The notes beneath the pieces were generated by a model. That model worked only from the letters and a program-made list of their open reading frames with translations, did not search any database and was not told the origin of the DNA. A DNA stretch of 36,454 nucleotides, from NCBI GenBank assembly GCA_003151555.1, contig PLXU01000067.1, positions 1-36,454 on the forward strand. The letters are read 5' to 3'. The position numbers and the translations under genes were made by a program. The DNA is from Acidimicrobiaceae bacterium. GTDB lineage: Bacteria > Actinomycetota > Acidimicrobiia > Acidimicrobiales > RAAP-2. Shown piece by piece: positions 15,965 through 23,945 of the stretch (within the stretch, counting starts at the first letter, position 1; each line of letters starts with the position of its first letter).

Positions 15965-17101
15965 TCACTCCAACACCAACAGATCTGCGGCGCTCAACGG
16001 ATCGTCCGGATCACATCGGGGCCACAGCCCGGTTGTCGTTACACACTCATTACCAGATTCACCGACCAAAAAGGTATCCTCGACCTTCGCTCCCCCGTGC
16101 AGGCTGGGATTCCAGGCAACGGCTACGTTTTGCTCGATTGGTCGTGACCAGAAGGCCGAGTGCGTGGCCTCGGGCGAAAGTTCGAATTCGCGTTGGGCGT
16201 AGCCAATGGGGCCTCCCTGAAAGTGATCGCGCCACGCCTGGCCGTGACCGACGTCTCGATAGGCACGTGAGAGCGCACCGTAAGCGTCGCCCCAGGTGGC
16301 GCCCGGAGTGCTCGCCAACAGCGTCGCGCGCGCGACCGACGACACCAACGCGTAATCGTCGCTCAGTCGTTGGTCGGCGCTGTTGGTCGCCATGCGAGTG
16401 GCCGCCACGTGCAGGCCGCTCCAGCGCACCACCACCACGGCCATCAAGAGTTCATTCACCACCGCGCCGCACATCATGGGGTGTCGAAACGTCTTGACGC
16501 GATCGTCACCACCAACGATGAGGCAGACCGCCTCGGCACCGATGGTTTCCAGACCGAGCTGAATCTCGCCGGCCACCGAGAAGTCCGCGGTTATTCCGGG
16601 CTGCCACGCACGAACGGCCTCTTCCAAGACTCGCGCCGACTCGGCGCCGAGCCAACGCAACATCTCGCGCTCGCCGCCCGAGAGAACCATGCGAAAAGCA
16701 GTGAGCTCGGTCGAGACGTCCGTACCCAGACCAACGTCACTGAGGACATCTGCGTGATCGTGCTCGGCCGCGGCCAAAGCGGCCTTGGCGAAACCGTTCT
16801 CTTCGTACCAGGGAACCGCGACCACCTTGAAACCCAACTCTTCGAGTTCACCTTCGGCCGCGAAACGAGGGATCTCCACCGAGCTGATGAGCAGGGTCGG
16901 CTCCTTGGCGTCGACCAGCCAGACGGCATCGAATGCGGCGGTGCGGTCAATGGGTTGAGAGACCCCGCCCGTGGCCCAGGCCACGGATCCCGACGTGCCC
17001 AAGATCAATGGCGCGTCTCCGTGGACCCGTCGAATCGCCCTGAGCGCTTCGCGGGCGTGTTGCACCCTTGCCCGGCGGTGCTCCCTCGCATTCGGTATCA
17101 C
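15965..17101 (-). CDS. M24/creatinase-fold protein lacking most metal ligands
   Basis: Start chosen at GTG 17101 (VIPNAREHRRARV, 378 aa), which has GGAG 5 nt upstream; in-frame ATG 17149 and TTG 17179 would run into the divergent promoter region. Layout is that of Xaa-Pro aminopeptidase/creatinase proteins: an N-terminal domain (to about residue 135) and a C-terminal pita-bread domain. The two metal Asp positions read LLMAVVVV and LHVAATRMA, the GHGIG histidine region reads GGPIGY, and the EPG-like position reads AWNPS; only the last Glu (GAKVEDTFLV) remains. His in FRHPMM is kept. It is therefore unlikely to be a metallopeptidase. First gene of the cluster, divergent from the IclR gene. Confidence 0.8.
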   Translation of the reverse strand: MIPNAREHRRARVQHAREALRAIRRVHGDAPLILGTSGSVAWATGGVSQPIDRTAAFDAVWLVDAKEPTLLISSVEIPRFAAEGELEELGFKVVAVPWYEENGFAKAALAAAEHDHADVLSDVGLGTDVSTELTAFRMVLSGGEREMLRWLGAESARVLEEAVRAWQPGITADFSVAGEIQLGLETIGAEAVCLIVGGDDRVKTFRHPMMCGAVVNELLMAVVVVRWSGLHVAATRMATNSADQRLSDDYALVSSVARATLLASTPGATWGDAYGALSRAYRDVGHGQAWRDHFQGGPIGYAQREFELSPEATHSAFWSRPIEQNVAVAWNPSLHGGAKVEDTFLVGESGNECVTTTGLWPRCDPDDPLSAADLLVLE

Positions 17102-17200
17102 AGAACTCCGTTCGTGAATGTTTACGTTATCTAACCATAAAGTTTCCATCGTGGCCAGAGATTCCCACACATAATTCAAATTTCTGTATTGTGTTCGCTA
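17102..17200. promoter_or_regulatory. divergent promoter region between M24-like and IclR genes
   Basis: 99 bp, noticeably AT-richer than the flanks. It must hold the promoters of both arms of the catabolic locus. On the plus strand TATTGT (17187-17192) could be a -10 element placing transcription start close to the IclR ATG. On the minus strand TAGATAAC (in the 17124-17133 area) could be the -10 of the long cluster. AATT-x2-AATT (17173-17182) is a short imperfect dyad and might be an IclR site. None of these is secure. Confidence 0.45.
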
Positions 17201-17989
17201 ATGCCGAATTTAGAGACGACTGATCGGTACCAGGTTCGAAGCGTGGCGCGGGCCCTCGAGATGCTCGAGGCGGTGGGCGAAAGTGGCGAGACGGGTCTCA
17301 CCCTTACCGAAATGGCCCAGCGACTGGACATGGCCAAGAGCTCTACCATGGCGGCGGCACGAACGCTGGCGTCCTTCGGATTCCTGCGCATCGAAACGCC
17401 TGGTCCGCGTTACCACCTCGGCCTCGCCCTCCTGCGCTACGGCGATCTGGTGGCCCAGATGACGTCACTGGGAAAAATCGCACTGCCCCTGCTCAATGAG
17501 CTCACCGAAGAGACGGGCTTGACCTCGCGCCTGGCCATCAACGAGGAGGGCTACCCGGTTTTCATCGAGCGCGTCGACGGGCGGGGATCGGTTCGTTTTT
17601 ACACGCCACTCGGTCAACGTGAGTCGCCGCACAGCACTGCTGCGGGTAAGGCAATCCTGGCCCAGCTCGGCGAAGAGCAAGTCCTTCGCATTGTGAATGA
17701 AACTGACCTGGTTGCGAACGCGGCCAACTCCCTCACGACGATTGACGCGGTACTGAATGAGCTGAAGTACGTGCAATTGGTTGGCTACGCGATTGACAAC
17801 GAAGAAGAGGCTGACGGCATCATCTGCGTGGGCGCACCAATTTTCAATTACAACGGACACTGTGCGGGCGCCGTGAGCGTGACGGGTCTCAAGGTCGACA
17901 TCACCCAGCGGGTAATCGGGCCCTTGTGCACCACCGTGCTCAGCTACGCCGAACGGATCTCGGCCCTCATTGGCAACGTGCGCCTCTGA
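17201..17989 (+). CDS. IclR-family transcriptional regulator
   Basis: 262 aa from ATG 17201 (MPNLETTDRYQVRSV); an in-frame TTG at 17189 would add four residues. The N-terminal winged HTH is at about 16-75: LTLTEMAQRLDMAKSSTMAA and TLASFGFLRI. The C-terminal IclR effector domain contains LNELTEETGLTSRLAINEEG, SPHSTAAGKAILAQL and GIICVGAPIFN. No ribosome site is evident, so translation may be leaderless. It is divergent from the nine-gene catabolic cluster and overlaps the MDR dehydrogenase by one base, so it is the likely local regulator, sensing a pathway sugar acid or intermediate. Confidence 0.93.
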   Translation: MPNLETTDRYQVRSVARALEMLEAVGESGETGLTLTEMAQRLDMAKSSTMAAARTLASFGFLRIETPGPRYHLGLALLRYGDLVAQMTSLGKIALPLLNELTEETGLTSRLAINEEGYPVFIERVDGRGSVRFYTPLGQRESPHSTAAGKAILAQLGEEQVLRIVNETDLVANAANSLTTIDAVLNELKYVQLVGYAIDNEEEADGIICVGAPIFNYNGHCAGAVSVTGLKVDITQRVIGPLCTTVLSYAERISALIGNVRL

Positions 17990-18984
17990 TGAGGGCCGTG
18001 GTGGTTGCGTCGCCCGGCCACGTGGCGCTGCAAGACATACCCGCACCGCTAGCCGCGCCGGGTGAACTCCTGATCCAACCAGTTGCTTGCGGCATGTGCG
18101 GCACCGACCTCGAATTGATCGATGGATCGATCGACCCCGCGTACGTGCGCTATCCGCTCGTCCTCGGTCATGAATGGGTTGGTCGGGTGCTTGACGGCGA
18201 TGGTGAGCCCACGGGCGGCCCCGTCGCCGTCGAAGGCATCATTCCCTGCGGGCACTGCGTCGAGTGCCTGATTGGCGCGACGAACCGTTGCGAGACCTAC
18301 GACGAAATTGGTTTCACCCGGCCCGGGGCGCTGGCCGAGTTAATCAGCGTGCCCGAAGGTCTGGTGCACTATCTGTTGCCTTCCGTATCCATGCTCGACG
18401 CCGCCCTGGTCGAACCAATGGCGGTGGTGTGGCGCGCGCTGGTACGTACTGCCATTCGTCCCCGCTCGACGTGCCTGGTGATTGGCGATGGCACGGTGGC
18501 GATGTTGGCGGTGCACTTACTGGGGCGCTTTGATCCTACGCGCATATCCATGTTGGGGGTACGTCCCGCCCAGCGTGAACTTGCCCTGCGAGCCGGGGCA
18601 AATGAGTTCCTCCTCGAACCGTCGGACCAGCGCTTCGACGTCATCATCGAGGCGGCAGGTCACGCGGAGGCCGTCACAACGGCCCTTTCTTCGATCGCTC
18701 GAGGTGGATCGATAACGTTGCTCGGTCTGCCACCCCACGGCACCCAAGTATCAATTGTCCCCGATGATTTTGTCAATAACGACATCACCTTGCAAGGCAG
18801 TTTCGGTTACACGCGCCAGCCCTGGTCCGACGTGGTCGCACTACTGAACGACGGTGAGGTCACGCCATCATTTCTCGTGACCCACACCTTTGGCATAGAT
18901 GATTTCAATCTCGCCATTGAAACCCTGCGTACTCCACCACCCGAGGCCGCGCGCGGCAAAGTGATGATGCTTCTCAACACGTAG
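17989..18984 (+). CDS. zinc-dependent MDR alcohol/polyol (possible aldose) dehydrogenase
   Basis: 331 aa. ATG 17989 uses the last base of the IclR stop (TGATG), so the genes are coupled; a longer frame from 17926 only reads through the IclR gene. Catalytic zinc ligands are Cys37 (CGMCGTD), His61-Glu62 (GHEWVG) and Glu142 (VEP); structural zinc ligands are Cys87, 90, 93 and 101 (CGHCVEC, then NRC). The cofactor region is weaker than usual: CLVIGDGTVAMLAVHLLG replaces the standard GxGxxG. It resembles threonine/sorbitol dehydrogenases. In this locus it could oxidise the imported sugar (as the MDR glucose/arabinose/xylose dehydrogenases do in archaea) or a polyol; the substrate is inferred only. 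Confidence 0.88.
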   Translation: MRAVVVASPGHVALQDIPAPLAAPGELLIQPVACGMCGTDLELIDGSIDPAYVRYPLVLGHEWVGRVLDGDGEPTGGPVAVEGIIPCGHCVECLIGATNRCETYDEIGFTRPGALAELISVPEGLVHYLLPSVSMLDAALVEPMAVVWRALVRTAIRPRSTCLVIGDGTVAMLAVHLLGRFDPTRISMLGVRPAQRELALRAGANEFLLEPSDQRFDVIIEAAGHAEAVTTALSSIARGGSITLLGLPPHGTQVSIVPDDFVNNDITLQGSFGYTRQPWSDVVALLNDGEVTPSFLVTHTFGIDDFNLAIETLRTPPPEAARGKVMMLLNT

Positions 18985-18997
18985 CGCATCACGCGCA

Positions 18998-19843
18998 CTA
19001 CCACGTGTGACAGGGGCCGCTCTGCGCACCAGGGCACTTAGTCGAGCTATTCGTAATGGCGTTGGTCGTACTGGTTTGCGACAGACCGGCCCCGCTTAGG
19101 TTGGCGCCGGACAAGTTAGCGGACATTAGATTGGCGTTGAAGAGATTTGTGCCCGACAGGTCAGCCGACGACAGATTGGCGCTCGACAGGTCGGCACCCG
19201 AGAGATCAGCGTGCGACAAGTTGGCGTTGGCAAGATTCGCACTGAAGAATTTCGCCCCAGCGAGGTCGGCGTGCGACAGGTTGGCGCCGTGCAGTGAGGC
19301 GAAAGCCAGATTCGCGTCGGGACCGATGAGATAGCCGTTCACCAGTTTCCATCCGGCGGGCAACGTGGGATTGCCCTTCACGAGACCGGAGGTTACGAAG
19401 CTCAAGTCGGCGCCGGAAATTCGGGCATTCACAATATTGGTGCCGTAGAGGTCGGCGCCGGACAATTGAGCGCCGTTGAGATTTGCGCCGGGGCCAACGA
19501 GGTAACCGTTGATGAGGTCCCATCCGGCGGGCAGTATGGGTAAACCGACGACTGACCCAGAGGAAACGTTGTTCAGGTGGGCACCGGACAACTCGGCGCC
19601 TTGCAAGTCAGCGCCCTTTAGGTTGGCGTTCATTAGGTCCGCATTCTCCAAGTTGGCGTTCTTGAGATTGCGGCCCGTCAAGTTACAGTTGGCAAAATTG
19701 ACGCCGGCGTGCGGCTTCGCGTGACAGTTCACGCTCAGGGCGTTCGCGCTGGGCGCGAGCGTCCACAGAGCGACGCCAAAACCAGCGGTAGAGAGAAGTA
19801 GCACGACAAGTCCGCTCCAGCGAGTCAACGTCAGTCGGTGCAC
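18998..19843 (-). CDS. exported pentapeptide-repeat protein
   Basis: 281 aa from GTG 19843 with AAGGAG 7 nt upstream. An N-terminal signal/anchor (LVVLLLSTAGFGVALW) ends near ANALSVN. From residue about 50 the protein is a run of A(D/N)Lxx pentapeptides (NANLE-NADLM-NANLK-GADLQ), predicted to coil into a right-handed quadrilateral beta-helix. The run is broken twice by a near-identical block containing LPAGWxLxNGYLxGPxANL (first at about 98-118, second about 157-177). The C-terminus has a Cys pair (KCPGAQSGPC). It is probably extracytoplasmic; a binding or structural role is likely but unknown. It is convergent with the MDR gene, with only 13 bp between. Confidence 0.87.
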   Translation of the reverse strand: MHRLTLTRWSGLVVLLLSTAGFGVALWTLAPSANALSVNCHAKPHAGVNFANCNLTGRNLKNANLENADLMNANLKGADLQGAELSGAHLNNVSSGSVVGLPILPAGWDLINGYLVGPGANLNGAQLSGADLYGTNIVNARISGADLSFVTSGLVKGNPTLPAGWKLVNGYLIGPDANLAFASLHGANLSHADLAGAKFFSANLANANLSHADLSGADLSSANLSSADLSGTNLFNANLMSANLSGANLSGAGLSQTSTTNAITNSSTKCPGAQSGPCHTW

Positions 19844-20096
19844 AATGGGCTCCTTCCGATCGATAATGCGACTTCGAGATCCCGGCTATGTCGATGGAGC
19901 ATACATCTAACTTTGAGTAAAATTCTGCTCGATCTTTTCGGGGATTGTCATCGCCAAACGTCAAAGAATTTCGCGACCTTGTCGCCCGGTCATTTGGTCG
20001 AAATAGCTATTGCGGCTAGGGAAATCTGACCGAATCGGCGCCACTCGGAGCAAGCACACAGCCCCTACTCGTGGCCCCGATTGAACGCGTCAAGGA
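19844..20096. other. spacer between PanE-like and pentapeptide genes
   Basis: 253 bp with lower GC content, especially 19900-20030. No coding frame, strong hairpin or tRNA is visible. On the minus strand it is upstream of the pentapeptide gene, so it presumably holds that gene's promoter; no confident -35/-10 pair was found. Confidence 0.4.
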
Positions 20097-21068
20097 TTAA
20101 CGGGCGTCCAGCATGGCCAGCACTTCATCTTGCGTAAGGGCCCCCGGAGCGCGTCGCTCAGCCGCCAGCTGATTGGCCAGTGTCTGCAATAACTCGTTGA
20201 CCGGCGTGGCCACGCCGAACAATCGTCCCTGCATAACTATTTCGCCCGTCAAGAAGTCGGTTTCTACGGTACCGGTCGCCCTTGACATGCTCTGCCACGT
20301 CGATCCACCACCGCGTTCGGCGCCGCCGATAGGGCCGTAGTTCAGGAGTTGGCCGCGGCGCTGCGAATCTTCGTCGTGTCGCACGTAATCAATGTTGGCG
20401 GCCCTGAGCACCGCTTCTCCTTCGTGCGTCGCGAGTTGCGAGAGCACGCCCGAACGCGCCGTGTACCCGCACACGGCTTCCACGGCATTGCCCAGATTCA
20501 TGAGCAACTTGCCCCACTTCCAACGCGCGATATCCTCGCGGACCAGCGAATCAAACGACGACGCACTCAACATGCTGGCCAGCTCATTGATGCGCGCATC
20601 CGAACCAGTGGGCCAGCGACCCACGTCCAGTAAGCCACTCATGGGCGACGAGTTGACTTGCACCACGCCCGGCTCCAGGTGTGTCGCTGGCAGCATCACA
20701 CACATCCCGTAGACGTCACGAAACCATCGCAGCGCCACCCGCTCGTTTTCCACGCCATTCTGGCCGCAGACGATCGCGGTCGTCGACGGGGCCACCAATG
20801 CGAGATGGTGCAAAGCCTGCATCGAATCCTGACTCTTGACGGTCAAGATCACCAGGTCGCTCGCGCCGATCAACAGTTTGGCGGGATCATCGACAGCCGG
20901 AATCGGCAGGGTCACAATCTCGGCCGGTGTCTCCAAACGAATTCCACGCGCGGCGATGGCCGCGTAATTGTCGCCGCGCGCGATGAAGGTCACGTCGTGA
21001 CCGTGCTGAAACAATTTCGCGCCAATCACTCCCCCGACGGCCCCTGCCCCAAAGACAATCACTCGCAC
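20097..21068 (-). CDS. 2-dehydropantoate 2-reductase (PanE/ApbA) family protein
   Basis: 323 aa from GTG 21068; GAGG lies about 9 nt upstream. The N-terminal Rossmann motif is VFGAGAVGGVIGAKL (5-19). Family residues are present: Asn104 in QNGVENE, the catalytic-type Lys187 in WKWGKLLMN with Asn191, and Glu in TVETDFLTGEI near 265. Such enzymes reduce ketopantoate to pantoate with NADPH for coenzyme A synthesis, but the family includes many paralogues acting on other 2-keto acids. With no pan genes nearby, and in a region rich in keto-acid and hydroxyacid enzymes, the substrate is open. Confidence 0.87.
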   Translation of the reverse strand: MRVIVFGAGAVGGVIGAKLFQHGHDVTFIARGDNYAAIAARGIRLETPAEIVTLPIPAVDDPAKLLIGASDLVILTVKSQDSMQALHHLALVAPSTTAIVCGQNGVENERVALRWFRDVYGMCVMLPATHLEPGVVQVNSSPMSGLLDVGRWPTGSDARINELASMLSASSFDSLVREDIARWKWGKLLMNLGNAVEAVCGYTARSGVLSQLATHEGEAVLRAANIDYVRHDEDSQRRGQLLNYGPIGGAERGGGSTWQSMSRATGTVETDFLTGEIVMQGRLFGVATPVNELLQTLANQLAAERRAPGALTQDEVLAMLDAR

Positions 21069-21126
21069 GTGTTCATCCTCGCACCGTCACTGCGCCGCGC
21101 GGGCTGCCTCTTCACGCTCACGATTG

Positions 21127-21621
21127 TTATCGTTCCCCCAAAGTCATGTGCATCACGTGCAAGCCCACCAATCCCTGCTCGGGATGATCGAACGCCTCGG
21201 GGATCGTGGTGAGAATCGTAAAACCTAAGCTCCGCCAAAGTTGGACGGCGGCGACGTTCGTCTCGACGACCGCATTGAATTGGATGCTTCGGTAACCGCG
21301 CTCGCGCGCCCAAGCAAGCACGTAGTTTCCGAGCGAGCGTCCGACCGATTGACCCTGATGGTCGGGATGAACCATGAAGCTGGCCGTCGCAACGTGCGAA
21401 CCGCGGCCGGGTCGGTTGGGACCCATCTTGGCCGAGCCCACGATGACGTCGCCCTGTACGGCGACCACGGTCAGCCCGGGAGGTCGCTCCATCCACAGGT
21501 GTTCAGCCTCTTGTACGGAGAGATCCGCCGGGTACGCGTACGTCTCGCCCTTGTCGACGATCGAGCGAAAGAAGGGATAGATATCCTGCCAGTCGACGTG
21601 ACTAGCCTCCCTGATCACCAT
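21127..21621 (-). CDS. GNAT-family N-acetyltransferase
   Basis: 164 aa from ATG 21621 (MVIREASHVDWQDIYPFF). A longer frame to 21690 has no family homology upstream of this Met. The acetyl-CoA site is HPDHQGQSVGRSLGNYVL (Q/R-x-x-G-x-G/A type), followed by AWARERGYRSIQFNAVVETN and the typical LWRSLGF. It resembles the phosphinothricin/L-amino-acid acetyltransferase branch (Pfam Acetyltransf_1). It lies 58 bp upstream of the PanE-like gene on the same strand and may be co-transcribed. The acceptor substrate is not known. Confidence 0.87.
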   Translation of the reverse strand: MVIREASHVDWQDIYPFFRSIVDKGETYAYPADLSVQEAEHLWMERPPGLTVVAVQGDVIVGSAKMGPNRPGRGSHVATASFMVHPDHQGQSVGRSLGNYVLAWARERGYRSIQFNAVVETNVAAVQLWRSLGFTILTTIPEAFDHPEQGLVGLHVMHMTLGER

Positions 21622-21879
21622 GAGCCGTGAGTGTAACGGCACCCGTGTCATTCGAACCGCGCACGGTGATGCAAGCAGGCGCAGGACCATAGACCGTCAG
21701 TGTTTCAGCGTGATTGCGTGAGGCGGACCCGGTCATTCTTCTTTACGACCATTACTTCGAAATCTCTTTCTGAACTCTTTTTTCGAGTGCGCTGGAGTCC
21801 GATTTAATCCTTGTAGTAGACCGGTTACAAGTGCACACGCACTCCCTTCCAATTACTCACGCGAGGATGGTTACTGCCA
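21622..21879. promoter_or_regulatory. divergent spacer, GNAT and exported Ig-like protein
   Basis: 258 bp, with an AT-rich portion around 21735-21830. It must carry the promoter of the exported protein and of the GNAT-PanE pair. GAGGATGG lies 13-20 nt before the plus-strand ATG at 21880, a distant Shine-Dalgarno at best. No clear promoter boxes or hairpin were found. Confidence 0.35.
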
Positions 21880-23817
21880 ATGAAGAGTTCAATCAACAAC
21901 AAATGGAGTTTCACGGCGATTCGTTCGGCTCTCACGTCGACACTCGCGCTCGCTGCGACCACTGCGCTGCTGGTTACCGGGTTGTCAGTCGTCTCGGCAT
22001 CGGCGGGTGCCGCGCTCAAGGTGGCGCACGCCACTGCGGTGTGCAACACCACCGTGTCGGCCGGCACCGGAACGGTCGTCGGACCACTTATCGTGGGTGT
22101 CACTGCAGGCACCACCAAGATCACGCTTGACTGCAATGACGCGACCAACGCGGCCATCGTGGCGCAGGCTTCCCTGCTCAGCGCGATCGGCACGACTGCC
22201 GTTTCCCAGTCGGGTGAAGCCGATACGGGCGCGTTCGGCGCGTTCAACGCCAGCGCCACCGATACTGGTTGTCCGGCCGCCACGGCCGGCATGTGCACCG
22301 TGGCCATCTATTCGGTGCCGGCTACGTTTGCGTCGGCCGATGCCAAGGGTGTGTGCCCGCCCAGTCAGACCCAAATCAACGCCGGATTGTTCGCCTGCGC
22401 GTTGGCCGCAGCGACTGCCGGAGGAGTGCCCGTCACGGGCGCTGAGTACGTGATGACGTTCGCCAGCCAGACCACCGTGCCCAATGCCCCGTCCATCGCC
22501 GCGACGCCGGCGACCGGAGTGGCCGGCGGTTCGGTCAAAGTGAGCGACGCCACCGCCAACACCGGCTATTGGTGGGCCAACGCTGTCCAGGCGTACCAGG
22601 CCGCCGCGCTCAGTACCACGGCCGCCGCACCTCCGACCACGTGCGCCGCTAGTGGTGGCTACGGCAACGTGCCCGCCGCCTTCTTAGAAGTGAACTGGTT
22701 CGCGTCGGGCAGTACCACGGCGATCCCTGGCAGTGCCGCCGGCGTAACCATCTCCAACGACTGCTACGACGGCTCGACACTGCACGCGCCCGTACTGAGC
22801 GGGAGCATTCCGGTACCAGCCACGTTGAAGGTCGGCACGTCTTACAAGGCGTACCTCTGCGAACTCAACCTCACGCCGTACCCGAGCAACGACACTAACG
22901 CGACGACTTACTGCGGTCCGGCGCCGGGCGGCGAAAGTTGGATTGACGCCTCCTTCGCCTTCACCGACGCGCTCGGTCCGATCACCCAGGTTGCGCCCAC
23001 CTCCGGTACGACACCACCAAATACCGCCACGAGCGTGCAGCTGAACGTTACGGGTAGTTCCGGGTCGGTGACGTTCGTGACTTCCTCCACGGCCGTAGCG
23101 GGACTCACCGTGACGTCGGGCGGGTTGCTCAGCTCGTCGGCCAGTTTGGTGGACGGTATCTACACCATCTCAGGTACCGACTCGGACACCACTGGTGATT
23201 CGGGCACCTGGACCTACACACTCTCGGTCGGCACCGCCCAGGCGGCCCTCACGATCACCACGCTTTCAGGCCGGGCCGGTAATGCTCTTTCGCTCGCGAC
23301 GAGTGGAGGATCGAGCAGTGGTGCGGTGACCTACACGGCCACCAACGGCACCGCGACCGGCTGCAGCGTCACTGCAAACTCATTAAGCGCCACCGGTGCC
23401 GGTACCTGTCTCGTGGTCGCCACGAAGGCCGCGGACTCAACCTACCTTGCTGTCTCTTCGGCGTCGACCACCGTGACTTTCACGGGCGCTCCCAAAGAAA
23501 AATTGGTGAGCAGGGTTGCCGTCCTCGGGCCTAACGCCAGGTTGCTTTCGATAAGAATCTCGTGCGCCAACGCGGCCTGCAACGGTACGCTCTCGGTCAC
23601 AGTCTCCGGGCAGCGAATCCATCGGCCCTTCAATTTAGGCAGCGCCGCGTACCACGTCGGGCGCGGTTCGTCGAAGTCCGTCGTCATTCGCCTCACGACA
23701 GCGAGCCGGATATTCCTCGCGGGCAATCCAGGGCGACCACTCATCGGGAGCGTCTACGTCACCGATAATCTAGGCAAGAAACACACGTATATCGGTCGGG
23801 TGTCACTGCTCAAGTAG
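21880..23817 (+). CDS. large exported protein with Ig-like repeats, function unknown
   Basis: 645 aa. Signal peptide of about 45 residues (basic start, then TSTLALAATTALLVTGLSVV, then SASAGA). The body is rich in Thr, Ser, Ala and Gly, with paired cysteines (CNTT, DCND, GCPAATAGMC, CAASGGYGN, CYDG, YLCEL, YCGPAPGG). The first about 370 residues have no recognised domain. From about 380 an Ig-like module (QVAPTSGTTPPNTATSVQL, SSSASLVDGIYTISGTDSD) is followed by a second with CSVTANSLSATGAGTCLVVA, a repeat common in actinobacterial surface proteins. The last about 110 residues (CANAACNGTLSVTVSGQ, VYVTDNLGKKHTYIG) form a basic, probably beta-rich end. No sortase motif or terminal membrane helix is present, so it is probably secreted or held noncovalently in the cell envelope. 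Confidence 0.8.
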   Translation: MKSSINNKWSFTAIRSALTSTLALAATTALLVTGLSVVSASAGAALKVAHATAVCNTTVSAGTGTVVGPLIVGVTAGTTKITLDCNDATNAAIVAQASLLSAIGTTAVSQSGEADTGAFGAFNASATDTGCPAATAGMCTVAIYSVPATFASADAKGVCPPSQTQINAGLFACALAAATAGGVPVTGAEYVMTFASQTTVPNAPSIAATPATGVAGGSVKVSDATANTGYWWANAVQAYQAAALSTTAAAPPTTCAASGGYGNVPAAFLEVNWFASGSTTAIPGSAAGVTISNDCYDGSTLHAPVLSGSIPVPATLKVGTSYKAYLCELNLTPYPSNDTNATTYCGPAPGGESWIDASFAFTDALGPITQVAPTSGTTPPNTATSVQLNVTGSSGSVTFVTSSTAVAGLTVTSGGLLSSSASLVDGIYTISGTDSDTTGDSGTWTYTLSVGTAQAALTITTLSGRAGNALSLATSGGSSSGAVTYTATNGTATGCSVTANSLSATGAGTCLVVATKAADSTYLAVSSASTTVTFTGAPKEKLVSRVAVLGPNARLLSIRISCANAACNGTLSVTVSGQRIHRPFNLGSAAYHVGRGSSKSVVIRLTTASRIFLAGNPGRPLIGSVYVTDNLGKKHTYIGRVSLLK

Positions 23818-23945
23818 GCCCACGACCAATCGGCAGCTAGCAGGTCTTCGTCGAGGTCGACGTCGCGACACATCGTCGCGGTCGTCGCCCCGGCGAACGG
23901 TTCCTGATCCGGTTCTATAAATTGAACTAAACGTAAGGTGGCAAC

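Noticed and set aside
19056-19730. Regular repeats resembling a CRISPR or satellite array
   Set aside because: They are degenerate 15-bp units encoding pentapeptide repeats, in frame throughout.
23864-23880. Hairpin CGCGAC-ACATC-GTCGCG after the exported Ig-like protein as a terminator
   Set aside because: The stem is only 6 bp, there is no U-tract, and such short dyads are frequent in this GC-rich sequence.
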